Assembly (NCBI GenBank): GCA_963169805.1
Contig: CAUJDY010000016.1
Coordinates: 1 to 39,671, forward strand
Length of the DNA: 39,671 nt
Source of the DNA: Bdellovibrionota bacterium
Lineage (GTDB): Bacteria; Bdellovibrionota; Bdellovibrionia; Bdellovibrionales; JAEYZS01
Direction: 5' to 3'
A model generated the notes under the pieces. It searched no databases. It was not told the origin of the DNA and worked only from the letters and a program-made list of their open reading frames with translations. Each line of letters opens with the position of its first letter. Positions within the stretch are counted from its first letter, which is position 1. Positions 8,157-16,671 of the stretch are shown in pieces. Position numbers and translations under genes: made by a program.

Positions 8157-10274
8157 ATGTCACAAGAGAAAACACCACTAGAGCTTGTGCGAAATATTGG
8201 TATTTCTGCACACATCGATTCCGGAAAAACGACTCTCACGGAACGTATTTTATACTATACTGGTCGTATTCACCAAATTCACGAGGTTCGTGGTAAAGAC
8301 GGTGTTGGCGCAAAGATGGACTCTATGGATCTTGAAAGAGAAAAAGGGATCACAATTAAGTCTGCTGCGACTTACTGCCGCTGGAAACAATACCAAATTA
8401 ACATTATCGATACACCGGGACACGTTGACTTTACAGTGGAAGTGGAGAGATCTCTTCGCGTTTTGGATGGCGCTATTCTTGTTCTTTGCTCAGTGTCTGG
8501 AGTTCAAGCTCAAACTTTGACTGTGGATAGACAGATGAAGCGTTATAAGGTTCCACGTCTTGCATTTGTAAACAAATGCGACCGCGTTGGTGCAAACCCT
8601 AAGCGTGTTACAGCTCAAATCCGTGAAAAATTAAAACTTAATGCAGCGATGGTCCAAATTCCAATTGGCCTTGAAGATGCTCATGTGGGTCAGGTTGACC
8701 TTCTCAAAATGAAGGCTTTCTACTACGAGGGTGACAACGGAGAAACAGTTGTTGAAAGAGATATCCCTGCAGAACTTCTTGATGACGCAACAGCAATGAG
8801 ACAAGAACTCGTCGGCGTGGTAGCTGATTTTGATGAAGCTATTGGCGAAAAATTCTTAATGGAAGAAGACATCTCAGCTGAAGAACTTCAAAAAGCAATA
8901 CGCAAAGGAAGCCTTGAATTAAAATTTGTACCTGTATTTTGCGGATCAGCTTACAAAAACAAAGGGATTCAATTACTACTTGATGGAGTAGGAAACTACC
9001 TTCCAAATCCGAAAGAAATCGAAAACGTTGCTCTCAACCAAGAAAAGGCTGAAGAGAAAATCGTTCTCGAATCAACAAGCGAAAAACCTCTTGTTATGCT
9101 CGCTTTTAAACTTGAGAAATCTCCATATGGACAGTTAACGTTCATGAGAATTTATCAAGGTCGAGTCAAAAAGGGTGATATGATTTATAACATGAATGAC
9201 GGTAAGAAAGTAAAAGTACCGCGCCTTGTCCGTATGCACTCAGACGAAATGGAAGATATTGAATCAGCGGAAGCAGGAGATATCATAGCTATGTTTGGCG
9301 TAGACTGTGCTTCAGGAGATACATTTACTGATGGTCAGTTAAACGTAACTCTAGAATCTATGTTTGTCCCAGATCCAGTTATTTCCTTGGCCGTAGCTCC
9401 TAAGAAAAAAGAGGACGCAAACAACTTCTCTAAGGCTTTGAACAAGTTTACTAAAGAAGATCCTACATTTCATGTTCACCGAGATGAAGAATCTGGTGAA
9501 ACGATCATTTCTGGAATGGGAGAGCTTCACTTGGAAATTTATGTTGAACGTATGAAGCGAGAATTCGATTGTGAAGTTGTTACTGGTAAACCTCAAGTTG
9601 CCTTCAGAGAAACTATTTCTAAATCTACAGACTTCATGACTGTTCACAAAAAACAAACTGGTGGTGCTGGTCAGTACGCTAAAATTGGCGGAACAATGGC
9701 TCCATTAGCAGCTGACGAAAATGGCGAGGTAAAGCCTTACGAGTTCGTTGATGACATCGTGGGTGGATCTATTCCGAGAGAATTTATCCCTGCGTGTGAT
9801 AAAGGATTCCAGGAACAGCTTAAAAAAGGACTTCTTGTTGGAGCTCCTGTAATTGGCGTTCAAATGACAATTAATGACGGTGGATTCCACGCGGTTGACT
9901 CGTCTGAAATGGCATTTAGAATTTGCGCTCAAACAGCTGTAAGAGAAGCCTACATGCAAGCTGGACCAACTATTCTTGAGCCAATCATGAATGTTGAAGT
10001 TGTTGTCCCAGAAGAATTCCAAGGCGCAGTGATTGGTCAGTTAAACCAACGCCGTGGTGTGATTTTAGGATCATCTACTCAAGATAATGAAACGATTATT
10101 GATTCTGAAGTACCTTTAACAGAGATGTTTGGATACTCAACAGATCTACGCTCTGCAACGCAAGGTAAGGGACAGTTTACTATGGAGTTTAAAAAATACT
10201 CCCCTGTTCCTAGAAACGTTCAGGAAGAGATGATTAAAGCGTACCAAAAGAAACGAGCTGAGGAGAATAAGTAA
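8157..10274 (+). CDS. fusA: Elongation factor G, spd/mitochondrial EF-G1 type
   Basis: EF-G is the ribosomal translocase GTPase. The P-loop is AHIDSGKTT (residues 18-26), followed by [18 protein letters not shown] (switch I/G2), [21 protein letters not shown] (G3) and VNKCDR (G4). Domains II-V follow over 705 residues, a normal length. The serine in HIDSGKTT (Ala in classical EF-G) and the string [24 protein letters not shown] match the EF-G subfamily shared by mitochondria (mtEFG1), spirochaetes, planctomycetes and deltaproteobacteria (spdEFG1). The gene stands alone, not in the usual str operon with rpsL-rpsG-tuf, and is followed by a strong terminator. Whether the genome has another EF-G paralogue cannot be seen. 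Confidence 0.97.
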   Translation: MSQEKTPLELVRNIGISAHIDSGKTTLTERILYYTGRIHQIHEVRGKDGVGAKMDSMDLEREKGITIKSAATYCRWKQYQINIIDTPGHVDFTVEVERSLRVLDGAILVLCSVSGVQAQTLTVDRQMKRYKVPRLAFVNKCDRVGANPKRVTAQIREKLKLNAAMVQIPIGLEDAHVGQVDLLKMKAFYYEGDNGETVVERDIPAELLDDATAMRQELVGVVADFDEAIGEKFLMEEDISAEELQKAIRKGSLELKFVPVFCGSAYKNKGIQLLLDGVGNYLPNPKEIENVALNQEKAEEKIVLESTSEKPLVMLAFKLEKSPYGQLTFMRIYQGRVKKGDMIYNMNDGKKVKVPRLVRMHSDEMEDIESAEAGDIIAMFGVDCASGDTFTDGQLNVTLESMFVPDPVISLAVAPKKKEDANNFSKALNKFTKEDPTFHVHRDEESGETIISGMGELHLEIYVERMKREFDCEVVTGKPQVAFRETISKSTDFMTVHKKQTGGAGQYAKIGGTMAPLAADENGEVKPYEFVDDIVGGSIPREFIPACDKGFQEQLKKGLLVGAPVIGVQMTINDGGFHAVDSSEMAFRICAQTAVREAYMQAGPTILEPIMNVEVVVPEEFQGAVIGQLNQRRGVILGSSTQDNETIIDSEVPLTEMFGYSTDLRSATQGKGQFTMEFKKYSPVPRNVQEEMIKAYQKKRAEENK

Positions 10275-10304
10275 GTCTTATAGATTTACTATTCTCTAAC
10301 AGAG

Positions 10305-10335
10305 AAGCCCAGTGCCTTGCATTGGGCTTTTTTTT
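10305..10335 (+). terminator. Intrinsic terminator after fusA
   Basis: AAGCCCAGTG - loop CCTTG - CATTGGGCTT forms a 10-bp stem with one G-U pair and is followed directly by a run of eight T. It lies 30 bases after the fusA stop and looks like a textbook Rho-independent terminator. Confidence 0.9.
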
Positions 10336-10354
10336 ATGTAAATCTCCTTCTAAT

Positions 10355-11002
10355 ATGCTTAAAATATTTTTTCTGAACGCTGTACTCGTCATTATGTCTG
10401 GGTGTGCAGTTGCTCCCTTCAACTCCCCAACAACAGCACGCAGCTTAGGACAAGGGAATTCAGAAATTAATTTCGGATTATCTCCAGCTCTCTTTATCTC
10501 AGGTAGTATGGGTCTTCTAGAGCATTTTGATGTTGGAGCCTCTGTAGAGCTTCAATTTGGTATTGTTGGATCTGCTTTTGCAAAATATTCTTTTATTGAT
10601 AACCCAGATCGGTCCTCTCTTGCCTTGTATGCTGGTATTTTTGCAGCAGATGCAGTGGCAAATTCAAAGGGTTTTATGATTGGCCCCGTTTATAGTTATT
10701 TGTCTAACTCCTTTGAACCTTATCTGGGGATGTATTTTAACTATGTTGATTTTGAAAAAATAGATCCAAATGATAATGATATTGAGGATCTTAATGATGT
10801 TGTTGACGAAGTCGTAGCACTCAACTCTGGTGGATCAACTTATTATCTTGATACGACCGTAGGTTTTAATTATTGGATCTCAGAGAAAACAAAGTTTTAT
10901 CTCTATGCCAAGAATCTTTACTTTATGGAATATTCATTCTCAGATCATAACGTTTGGCTTGTAGGAACAGGACTTGGATTTAAAATGGGTAGTAATTTAT
11001 GA
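10355..11002 (+). CDS. Predicted outer-membrane-type lipoprotein, unknown function
   Basis: The N-terminus MLKIFFLNAVLVIMSGCAVAPF has a short charged start, a hydrophobic stretch and a lipobox (VIMSG-C), so it should be exported and lipidated. The mature part has alternating hydrophobic and glycine/serine-rich strands (INFGLSPALFISG, ALYAGIFAADA, FYLYAKNLYFMEYSF, VWLVGTGLGFKMG), as in outer-membrane beta-barrel or barrel-like proteins. No family was recognised. The ORF track starts at a TTG (10322) inside the fusA terminator; the ATG at 10355 places the signal peptide correctly, although no clear ribosome binding site is seen. The stop overlaps the CNNM gene start by ATGA. Confidence 0.7.
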   Translation: MLKIFFLNAVLVIMSGCAVAPFNSPTTARSLGQGNSEINFGLSPALFISGSMGLLEHFDVGASVELQFGIVGSAFAKYSFIDNPDRSSLALYAGIFAADAVANSKGFMIGPVYSYLSNSFEPYLGMYFNYVDFEKIDPNDNDIEDLNDVVDEVVALNSGGSTYYLDTTVGFNYWISEKTKFYLYAKNLYFMEYSFSDHNVWLVGTGLGFKMGSNL

Positions 11003-12066
11003 CCTTATTTTTTGTATATATATTATTAGCACTGCTCGCTTCATTTATGTGTTCTATTCTGGAAGCCATCATGCTGACAGTTACACATGCCCATATTGAA
11101 ATTTTAAAAAAGAAAAAAGTTGCAGCAGGATTTATACTCGAACAACTCAAAGATAAAATAGACCAGCCACTTGCTGCGATTCTCACACTAAATACCGTAG
11201 CCCACACTGCGGCTGCCACAATTGTTGGAGCCGAGGTCCACAAACAATACGGTGATGAATTTACAGCCATAGCCTCTGCAGTTCTGACTATTGTTATTCT
11301 CGTATTTACAGAAATATTACCTAAAACTATCGGAGCAAACTATTGGAAAACCATGTGTATTCCAGCCGCCTACATTTGTAATATTTTAGTTAAAATCCTG
11401 TACCCGTTTGTACTCATGTCTAAAAGTATATCGCGTATTTTTGGAGCAAAAAGACTTCATCAACAGCGTATTACACGCGAGGAAATGCTTGCACATGTTG
11501 AAATTGGCGAAACAGAGGGCATACTTCAGAAAAAAGAAACTCTCATTATCAAAAACTTACTACGCCTTAATAGTATTTATGTAAAAGACGTCATGACTCC
11601 AAGATCAGTTTTAGTTACGTTCTCAAAAGACCTCACTATACAAGAAGTCATCAACGAATATAAATCTGTCCCATTTTCTAGAATTCCTATTTTTGATAAA
11701 GATATAGATCACGTTGTTGGAATGGTATTTCGTTTCGAATTTTTAGAACATTTTGGAAATGACAAAATGAATATGAAGCTAGAGGAATTCTCTCATCCCA
11801 TTCACACTATTCACCAGAACCAATCAGTTGCTCTCACTATTGATGAATTCATTAAGCGCAGAGAACATATGTTTCTAGCAGTTGATGACTATGGAACCAC
11901 CATGGGAATTGTAACACTCGAAGATACGATTGAGACGTTACTTGGCGTCGAAATTATGGATGAAACAGACGATATTGCTGATATGAGAAAGTTTGCGCTT
12001 GAAAGATGGGAAAAAAGACAGCTTGAGATTGAGCAGCACAAAAAAATTCTTCATAAGAAAACATGA
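10999..12066 (+). CDS. CNNM/CorC-type membrane protein (DUF21 plus CBS pair)
   Basis: The N-terminal ~150 residues form a DUF21-like membrane domain: a first helix FFVYILLALLASFMCSILEAIML, then LNTVAHTAAATIVGAEV, IASAVLTIVILVFTEILPKTIGANY (the conserved EILPKT motif) and a further hydrophobic segment. Two CBS domains follow (VKDVMTPRSVLVTFSKDLTIQEV...RIPIF and ...HMFLAVDDYGTTMGIVTLEDTIETLLG). These proteins are linked to Mg2+/Co2+ transport or export in the inner membrane. At 355 residues it lacks the C-terminal CorC/HlyC transporter-associated domain and ends in a charged helix. It is coupled by 4-base overlaps to the lipoprotein before it and cutA after it, which hints at a shared role in divalent cation handling (inference). 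Confidence 0.88.
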   Translation: MTLFFVYILLALLASFMCSILEAIMLTVTHAHIEILKKKKVAAGFILEQLKDKIDQPLAAILTLNTVAHTAAATIVGAEVHKQYGDEFTAIASAVLTIVILVFTEILPKTIGANYWKTMCIPAAYICNILVKILYPFVLMSKSISRIFGAKRLHQQRITREEMLAHVEIGETEGILQKKETLIIKNLLRLNSIYVKDVMTPRSVLVTFSKDLTIQEVINEYKSVPFSRIPIFDKDIDHVVGMVFRFEFLEHFGNDKMNMKLEEFSHPIHTIHQNQSVALTIDEFIKRREHMFLAVDDYGTTMGIVTLEDTIETLLGVEIMDETDDIADMRKFALERWEKRQLEIEQHKKILHKKT

Positions 12067-12383
12067 ACTCAAAACCTATCCTTATTTACACAACAGTACA
12101 AAATTGCAGTGAAGCAAGCCTAATTTCAAAGATTTTGCTAGAGAAAAAACTTTGTGCGTGTACGAATATTATAGAAAATATGACATCTCATTTTGTGTGG
12201 GATAACAAACCCCAAACATCTTCAGAAACAATACTTCTAATTAAAACATTTGAATCTTTTTTTGACGACATCTCTGTGGTTATTAAAGAAAACCATTCCT
12301 ATAGCACCCCGGCCATTCTGAGTATCCCCATACAACACATTGACAACAATTACCTTCAATGGATGCTAAGTTCCACAAAGTAA
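12063..12383 (+). CDS. cutA: Divalent-cation tolerance protein CutA
   Basis: The 106-residue protein has the CutA1 pattern: ILIYTTVQNCSEASLISKILLEKKLCACTNII at the N-terminus, then VWDNKPQTSSETILLIKT, and the C-terminal HSYSTPAILSIPI...YLQWM. CutA forms very stable cytoplasmic trimers related to PII proteins and is linked to tolerance of copper and other divalent metals; its exact mechanism is not settled. The start codon overlaps the stop of the CNNM/CBS gene (ATGA), supporting co-translation with a putative metal transporter. Confidence 0.92.
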   Translation: MNSKPILIYTTVQNCSEASLISKILLEKKLCACTNIIENMTSHFVWDNKPQTSSETILLIKTFESFFDDISVVIKENHSYSTPAILSIPIQHIDNNYLQWMLSSTK

Positions 12384-12496
12384 GTAGGCCCCTATCTTGC
12401 AAAAAAACTGAATATAGCTACTCAGAGCAATATGACTCGAATTGAGCTCTGATGTTGGCTAAGATGTTTACATCTGAAAACGCAAAAAGGACAAAA

Positions 12497-13207
12497 ATGG
12501 CTCATTGGTTTAAATACGCATTTAGCATCTTAATACAAAGCTTACAGACAGCCTTGGCGTATTCAGACGTAACCAAAAAATACATTCATAATATCTCAGA
12601 TTTTCAGTACCATACCGCTCACCACATACAAAATGTTATCTCCTTAGGATTATTTCTACACTCAAATCCTAGTACCAGACACTATTTTTCAGATCTCACA
12701 AGAGAAGCTGTTGTTGAGTATCTTTCACTACATGATTCATCTAAGAGAATGCCTCTAGCAGAATTGCAAAACTACAAATATACAAACGAACAAACAATAG
12801 AAGAGCGTCTTTTCAGTTTCTACGGAAAAGATAAGGACCAACTTCCCCCTCAACAACAGGACGAACTTAAGCAAATAATTGAAGAACTCAATAGAATTGA
12901 CACTCTTGTAAGTCGAAGATTTTTGTACAAAAAGGGGTACATTTTAAATAGTCGCATAACTGCAAAAGGCATGAAGCTAATAATAATTGAACAAGTCGCT
13001 GATTTAGTTGAGAGAACTAAAAACCCTGTTTCGATTGAAGAATTTGGCAAAATGATGAAGTCGCCTGAAGTTTATGTAAAAGAAAGTCGTCGTCCAGAAT
13101 TTTTTCGTCTCTTAATGAATCACTATCACGAAATTGCAGACCACAGATATCAGGATATTCTAATTGCACGCCACCCAATCGTCGACTGCAAACGCTTCTT
13201 CGAATAA
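12497..13207 (+). CDS. HD-domain-like protein, unknown function
   Basis: The protein contains a possible metal-dependent phosphohydrolase (HD) core: HHIQNVISLGLFL (His42/43), then YLSLHDSSKRM with the HD doublet (His79-Asp80), and a later aspartate in IIIEQVADLVERT. The spacing resembles degraded or compact HD domains, but I cannot assign a subfamily or substrate. The ORF track starts at 12452; an AAAAGGA ribosome binding site lies 5 bases before the ATG at 12497, so that start (MAHWFKYAFSIL, ~236 residues) is preferred. ATGs at 12452 and 12464 have weaker sites. The gene follows cutA by about 110 bases and its stop touches the left arm of an inverted-repeat element. Confidence 0.6.
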   Translation: MAHWFKYAFSILIQSLQTALAYSDVTKKYIHNISDFQYHTAHHIQNVISLGLFLHSNPSTRHYFSDLTREAVVEYLSLHDSSKRMPLAELQNYKYTNEQTIEERLFSFYGKDKDQLPPQQQDELKQIIEELNRIDTLVSRRFLYKKGYILNSRITAKGMKLIIIEQVADLVERTKNPVSIEEFGKMMKSPEVYVKESRRPEFFRLLMNHYHEIADHRYQDILIARHPIVDCKRFFE

Positions 13208-13323
13208 AAGGTACCTGGTTACTTTTGAGAACTATACGGGTTAATTTTATTTTTATCTCTTCTATACTCAATTTAAAAACAAACCTATACCCTATAATTC
13301 CCAAAAGTAACCAGGTACCTTTT
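13206..13323. repeat. 118-bp element with 22-bp perfect terminal inverted repeats (GGTACCTGGTTAC type)
   Basis: AAAAGGTACCTGGTTACTTTTG (13206-13227) is repeated in exact inverted form as CAAAAGTAACCAGGTACCTTTT (13302-13323). Pairing continues imperfectly inward (GAACTATACGG against GAATTATAGGG), so a stem of about 35 bp with an AT-rich centre is possible. The left arm begins within the stop codon of the HD-like gene. There is no ORF inside. It looks like a small non-autonomous mobile or REP/MITE-like unit, and it may also act as a transcript end. No second copy exists in this window. Confidence 0.75.
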
Positions 13324-13390
13324 TGATACATTATTTCGTATTTTTGCCTACAGTGGAAAATATCTGCTATTCTGTAAAGTAGAGGTACGT

Positions 13391-13729
13391 ATGCGTTTAG
13401 AATTTGAATTTGTGGATTTCAATCCACGCAAACATTTTAAAGAAAAAGCTAATTTAGCGCTTAAAAAAATATACGAAAAAATGCCTTGCGATACTGTATG
13501 CGAAGCAACCTGTACTTACTATTCACACTACTTTTTCTTCCAAGTAATATTCTATGATAGGGATCAAAAATTTGAAGCTCAATGCATTTTAAACCCTAAA
13601 AAAGAGGATACTAGAGATCGAAATTGGCAAATTAAAGCTATTGATAAACTTGAAGAACAATTGGATTTAAAACTACAAAAATGGCTAGCTGAGCGCGAAA
13701 TTGATGTAAACGAAAAGAAAGCTGCTTAG
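13391..13729 (+). CDS. Small protein, possible HPF/RaiA-like fold
   Basis: The 112-residue protein starts MRLEFEFVDFNPRKHFKEKANLALKKIYEKMP, followed by two strand-like segments (CEATCTYYSHYFFFQVIFYD, QKFEAQCILNP) and a long charged C-terminal helix (WQIKAIDKLEEQLDLKLQKWLAE). The order beta-alpha-beta-beta-alpha and the basic, dimension-matched layout recall short ribosome hibernation factors (HPF/RaiA), but conserved residues were not verified, so this is only a fold guess. An AGAGGT ribosome binding site sits 4 bases before the ATG. The gene converges with the methyltransferase, 3 bases apart. Confidence 0.65.
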   Translation: MRLEFEFVDFNPRKHFKEKANLALKKIYEKMPCDTVCEATCTYYSHYFFFQVIFYDRDQKFEAQCILNPKKEDTRDRNWQIKAIDKLEEQLDLKLQKWLAEREIDVNEKKAA

Positions 13730-13732
13730 GCG

Positions 13733-14518
13733 TTACTTTTCAGCTACTACATACGCAATCCAGGAGTCACACTCCTCACCTTTTTCGGTTGGAGTAAACT
13801 CGCCATTACCTTCACCTTTTGAGTTAGTCCCTTCCCAATAGACTGTTGTTTTCTTAAAACCAGCTTCTATTAAGATCTCTCTAAGTTCTGGAATGGTCCA
13901 CATACGCCAGTCGTAATAGAAAAGCTTTTCCATTTTCTTTTGACCTTTGAGCTTAAAGTGTATGTAAAACTCTGCCTCATTTGTAATTGGATTAAAATTT
14001 ACTTGATCCCAGTAGTAAGAGAAATCCTTATGAATTGTTTCTTCCTCAATTGCCGCCTGACACTGACCACCGCCAAAACAATCTATAATGAAAATCCCAT
14101 CCTTATTAACGTGCTCATAAGCATTTTTAAAATACTTTAGGAGCTCATTTCTTTTTTTAAACAAGTAATAAGAAAAATTAACGGCTACACAAATATCTGT
14201 AGACGGAAGTTTTTTATCTAAGACATTCTTATTGTAAACATGCAATCGGCTTTGCTCCTCAGCTTTGAGCTGAGGTAAATAGTTTTTCTTTCCATACTCA
14301 AGTGGCTCTTTATCTAGATCAATTGCATAAGCTTCAAAGGATTTATCCAGCTTAACCCACGCACAACTAATTGCAAACGTCCCACAAAAATCTTCTCTTA
14401 GAGAAACCGGTTTTTTCTTTCTTATTTGCTTGTACGTTTTTAAGTAAAAATCAACATCCCCTTCAGGATTTTGAACGGACTCTTTATAATAAGAATATTT
14501 ATCAAATTCTTTAGCCAT
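13733..14518 (-). CDS. Class I SAM-dependent methyltransferase
   Basis: The Rossmann-type methyltransferase core is visible. SLREDFCGTFAISCAWVKL takes the place of motif I (where E/DxGxG is usual, here DFCGTF), FEAYAIDLDKEPLEYGKKN is the acidic end of strand 2 that binds the ribose, VAVNFSYYLFKKRNELLKYFKNAYEHVNKDGIFIIDCFGG is motif IV-VI, and the C-terminus is beta-rich. This version, with DFCGT in motif I, is found in a family of uncharacterised bacterial methyltransferases of ~260 residues. The substrate is unknown. Its ATG shares one base with the stop of the E1 beta gene (TAATG), so it is the last gene of the E1 alpha-beta-methyltransferase operon. Confidence 0.8.
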   Translation of the reverse strand: MAKEFDKYSYYKESVQNPEGDVDFYLKTYKQIRKKKPVSLREDFCGTFAISCAWVKLDKSFEAYAIDLDKEPLEYGKKNYLPQLKAEEQSRLHVYNKNVLDKKLPSTDICVAVNFSYYLFKKRNELLKYFKNAYEHVNKDGIFIIDCFGGGQCQAAIEEETIHKDFSYYWDQVNFNPITNEAEFYIHFKLKGQKKMEKLFYYDWRMWTIPELREILIEAGFKKTTVYWEGTNSKGEGNGEFTPTEKGEECDSWIAYVVAEK

Positions 14519-15573
14519 TATGGAACGTCTGATAGAACTTCTAAAATTGCTTCTTGTATATCATGCTTATGAGGTACGGAGGCTTCCTCAAGATTTGGGT
14601 GAAGGCCGATTCCAGGCACCTGCTTGCCTGCATGAACTTTTGGCCTTGCATAAAGATCATAAAATAATTCCTGAGTTGCTCTGTAAGCTAAATGTTCACC
14701 AAAGTTTGTAACCTCTGTATCTTCATTCACAAAAAGCACTCTTTTAGTTTTTAAAATTGATTTTTTAATAGTTTGCCAGTCATACGGATAAATAGATCTC
14801 AAGTCTATAACTTCTAAAGAGCGGCCATTTGCTTTCATTTCACGAGCGATCTCCTCACATATCAATAATGTGCGCCCATAACTTACAACAGTCAGATCTG
14901 TCCCTTCTTGTACAATTTTTGCTTTGCCAATCTCAACTCTATAATCTTGAACCAAAGGCCATTTTGCTTTCCATTGAGAACGATCTCCAAGTGGCGCATC
15001 TATCATATTTTTTAACTCTTGCTCACTCTCTGGCTCTCCAGGAATGAGGTCCTTTCCCTTTACTCTCATCAAAGCCTTGGGCTTTAAGTATAGTACCGGG
15101 TTTGGGTCCTCAATTGCTGAGAGCATAAGTCCGTATGCATCCAACGGATTTGATGGCATCACAATTTTCCATCCTGGTAATCTAGAAGCCCACGCATCAA
15201 GACTATGACTGTGATACATTGAACCACGAATTCCAGCCCCTACAGGAGTCATTACAACAAGCGGAAAATCCACTTGCCCATTCACTGCCCACTTCGTGTT
15301 ACCAATAATTTTAAGTAAATCTATTGTATTAAAAATATAATCACAAAATTGAATTTCAGCTACACAACGCTCGCCTGTCATAGCAATGCCTGTTGCCATA
15401 CCAATAATTCCTCTTTCATCAAGAGGTGTATTCCATGTTGTAGAGAGACCTTGAGTAGCAGTAAAAACTCCTCCTAAAGGAGCTCCAACATCTTGGCCAA
15501 AAATATCTTTTACATTGAGATGTTTTTCACCGTAATGAAGTGCGAGTCGAATCGCTTGCGCCATATTTGCCAT
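14518..15573 (-). CDS. 2-oxoacid (branched-chain type) dehydrogenase E1 component, beta subunit
   Basis: This is the transketolase-like E1 beta subunit that, with E1 alpha, decarboxylates a 2-oxoacid using thiamine diphosphate. Typical stretches are DIFGQDVGAPLGGVFTATQGL, NTPLDERGIIGMATGIAMTGERCVAEIQFCDYIF (with the conserved glutamates), PVGAGIRGSMYHSHSLDAW (RGSMYHS near the active site) and a C-terminal DLRSIYPYDWQTIKKS. It resembles branched-chain 2-oxoacid dehydrogenase more than pyruvate dehydrogenase. It has 351 residues, slightly longer than the usual ~325. The start overlaps the E1 alpha stop by one base (TAATG). No lipoyl E2 or E3 gene follows; the next gene is a methyltransferase. 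Confidence 0.92.
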   Translation of the reverse strand: MANMAQAIRLALHYGEKHLNVKDIFGQDVGAPLGGVFTATQGLSTTWNTPLDERGIIGMATGIAMTGERCVAEIQFCDYIFNTIDLLKIIGNTKWAVNGQVDFPLVVMTPVGAGIRGSMYHSHSLDAWASRLPGWKIVMPSNPLDAYGLMLSAIEDPNPVLYLKPKALMRVKGKDLIPGEPESEQELKNMIDAPLGDRSQWKAKWPLVQDYRVEIGKAKIVQEGTDLTVVSYGRTLLICEEIAREMKANGRSLEVIDLRSIYPYDWQTIKKSILKTKRVLFVNEDTEVTNFGEHLAYRATQELFYDLYARPKVHAGKQVPGIGLHPNLEEASVPHKHDIQEAILEVLSDVP

Positions 15574-16655
15574 TAGAACTTTCTCCAGTCTGCATTTTCA
15601 TTATTAGCGTAAACATGATCCCAAATAGATTCTGGAGTTGGTACAGGTTCTTTTCGAACAGTCTCCCAATCACGTTTCGATTGTTCATCATACTTTGTAT
15701 AAAGCTCTTTAATTGCAGATTCTTTAATGTAGTCATTCGACAAAAGTTTTTGTTCAAACATTTTAAGAGGGTCTTCTTCAAAGCTTACAAAATTAGCTCC
15801 TGAAGCAGAAGAGTGACCATACAATCGTGAGACAAATATTTCTGCAAGAACGGGTTTTCTTTCTTTACGAATATAGTCCATCTCTTCTTTCATTTTAATA
15901 TAGGATTCTTCTGGGTCATTCCCATATATCGTTGCTGTACGTATTCCAAAAGCCTTACCACGGTCAGCAATATACTTCTCCCCATGCTGACTATCATAGT
16001 CGGTAGATATTCCCCATTTATTGTTTTGAACAGTAATAAAAATCGGAAGTTCATTTCCAGGACGTGAGGACCAAACTAAGCAACTTGCAAAGTCTCCCTC
16101 AGCTGTACCCGCGTCACCGCCAGATACCACTGTAATTCCCTTTGCTTTATTTCTTTTTTGTACCCACGCAGTACCCAATGCATGGCCATACTGAACTTCA
16201 ATCGGGGATGTTACAGGTGCAACATTCCACTCTGGAAAACAATAGTGATTTGAAAAGTTTCTACCGCCTGTACATCTGTCTGTTGCGCGGTTCATGATGA
16301 GCCGAATAGAATCTATCATTTCCATACCCATTGCAATGAGTGTGGGGGTTGCACGGTAGTGCAAATGAAGCCAATCGTGTTGTATGCCTTGTCCTTTGTT
16401 AACAAGTAAACCAAGTGGCACACCGAATGCTTCCTCACCTGGGCCACCGATCCAGAAGAAAGCCTCTCCCATTTTGTAGATCTTAATAAGCCGCTCTTCT
16501 AAAACTCGCGACTTGACCATAAGATCATGCATGTAAAGAAGCTGTTCTTTTGGCAAATAAAATTTGTTTTTTTTTGCACTAGTAGACTGAGAGATCTTTT
16601 GCGAAGGCATAGCTTTAGTTTTTTCCATAATAAATAGGTATGACAGGCGGGCCAT
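15573..16655 (-). CDS. 2-oxoacid (branched-chain type) dehydrogenase E1 component, alpha subunit
   Basis: This is the thiamine-diphosphate-binding E1 alpha subunit. The TPP motif is GGDAGTAEGDFASCL...VQNNKWGIST (GDxG...NN). Other landmarks are RVLEERLIKIYKMGEAFFWIGGPGEEAFGVPLG, RATDRCTGGRNFSNHYC and RLYGHSSASGAN (phosphorylation-loop-like HSS). The closest match by eye is branched-chain 2-oxoacid dehydrogenase E1 alpha. The ORF track start (16685) lies inside a 37-bp palindrome. The ATG at 16655 has GGGGG eight bases upstream, a usable ribosome binding site with one wobble; ATGs at 16628 and 16610 are possible. Prc lies upstream on the same strand beyond the palindrome. Confidence 0.9.
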   Translation of the reverse strand: MARLSYLFIMEKTKAMPSQKISQSTSAKKNKFYLPKEQLLYMHDLMVKSRVLEERLIKIYKMGEAFFWIGGPGEEAFGVPLGLLVNKGQGIQHDWLHLHYRATPTLIAMGMEMIDSIRLIMNRATDRCTGGRNFSNHYCFPEWNVAPVTSPIEVQYGHALGTAWVQKRNKAKGITVVSGGDAGTAEGDFASCLVWSSRPGNELPIFITVQNNKWGISTDYDSQHGEKYIADRGKAFGIRTATIYGNDPEESYIKMKEEMDYIRKERKPVLAEIFVSRLYGHSSASGANFVSFEEDPLKMFEQKLLSNDYIKESAIKELYTKYDEQSKRDWETVRKEPVPTPESIWDHVYANNENADWRKF

Positions 16656-16671
16656 CTTATCAACCCCCAAA

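Noticed and set aside
9351-10022. Minus-strand ORFs of 101 and 105 codons inside fusA
   Set aside because: They are antisense shadows of the well-conserved EF-G coding frame, have no recognisable motif and no suitable start context.
13206-13323. GGTACC element as a plain Rho-independent terminator
   Set aside because: The 74-base separation between the arms and the mirrored A/T runs at both ends fit a repeat unit better, though termination may be a side effect.
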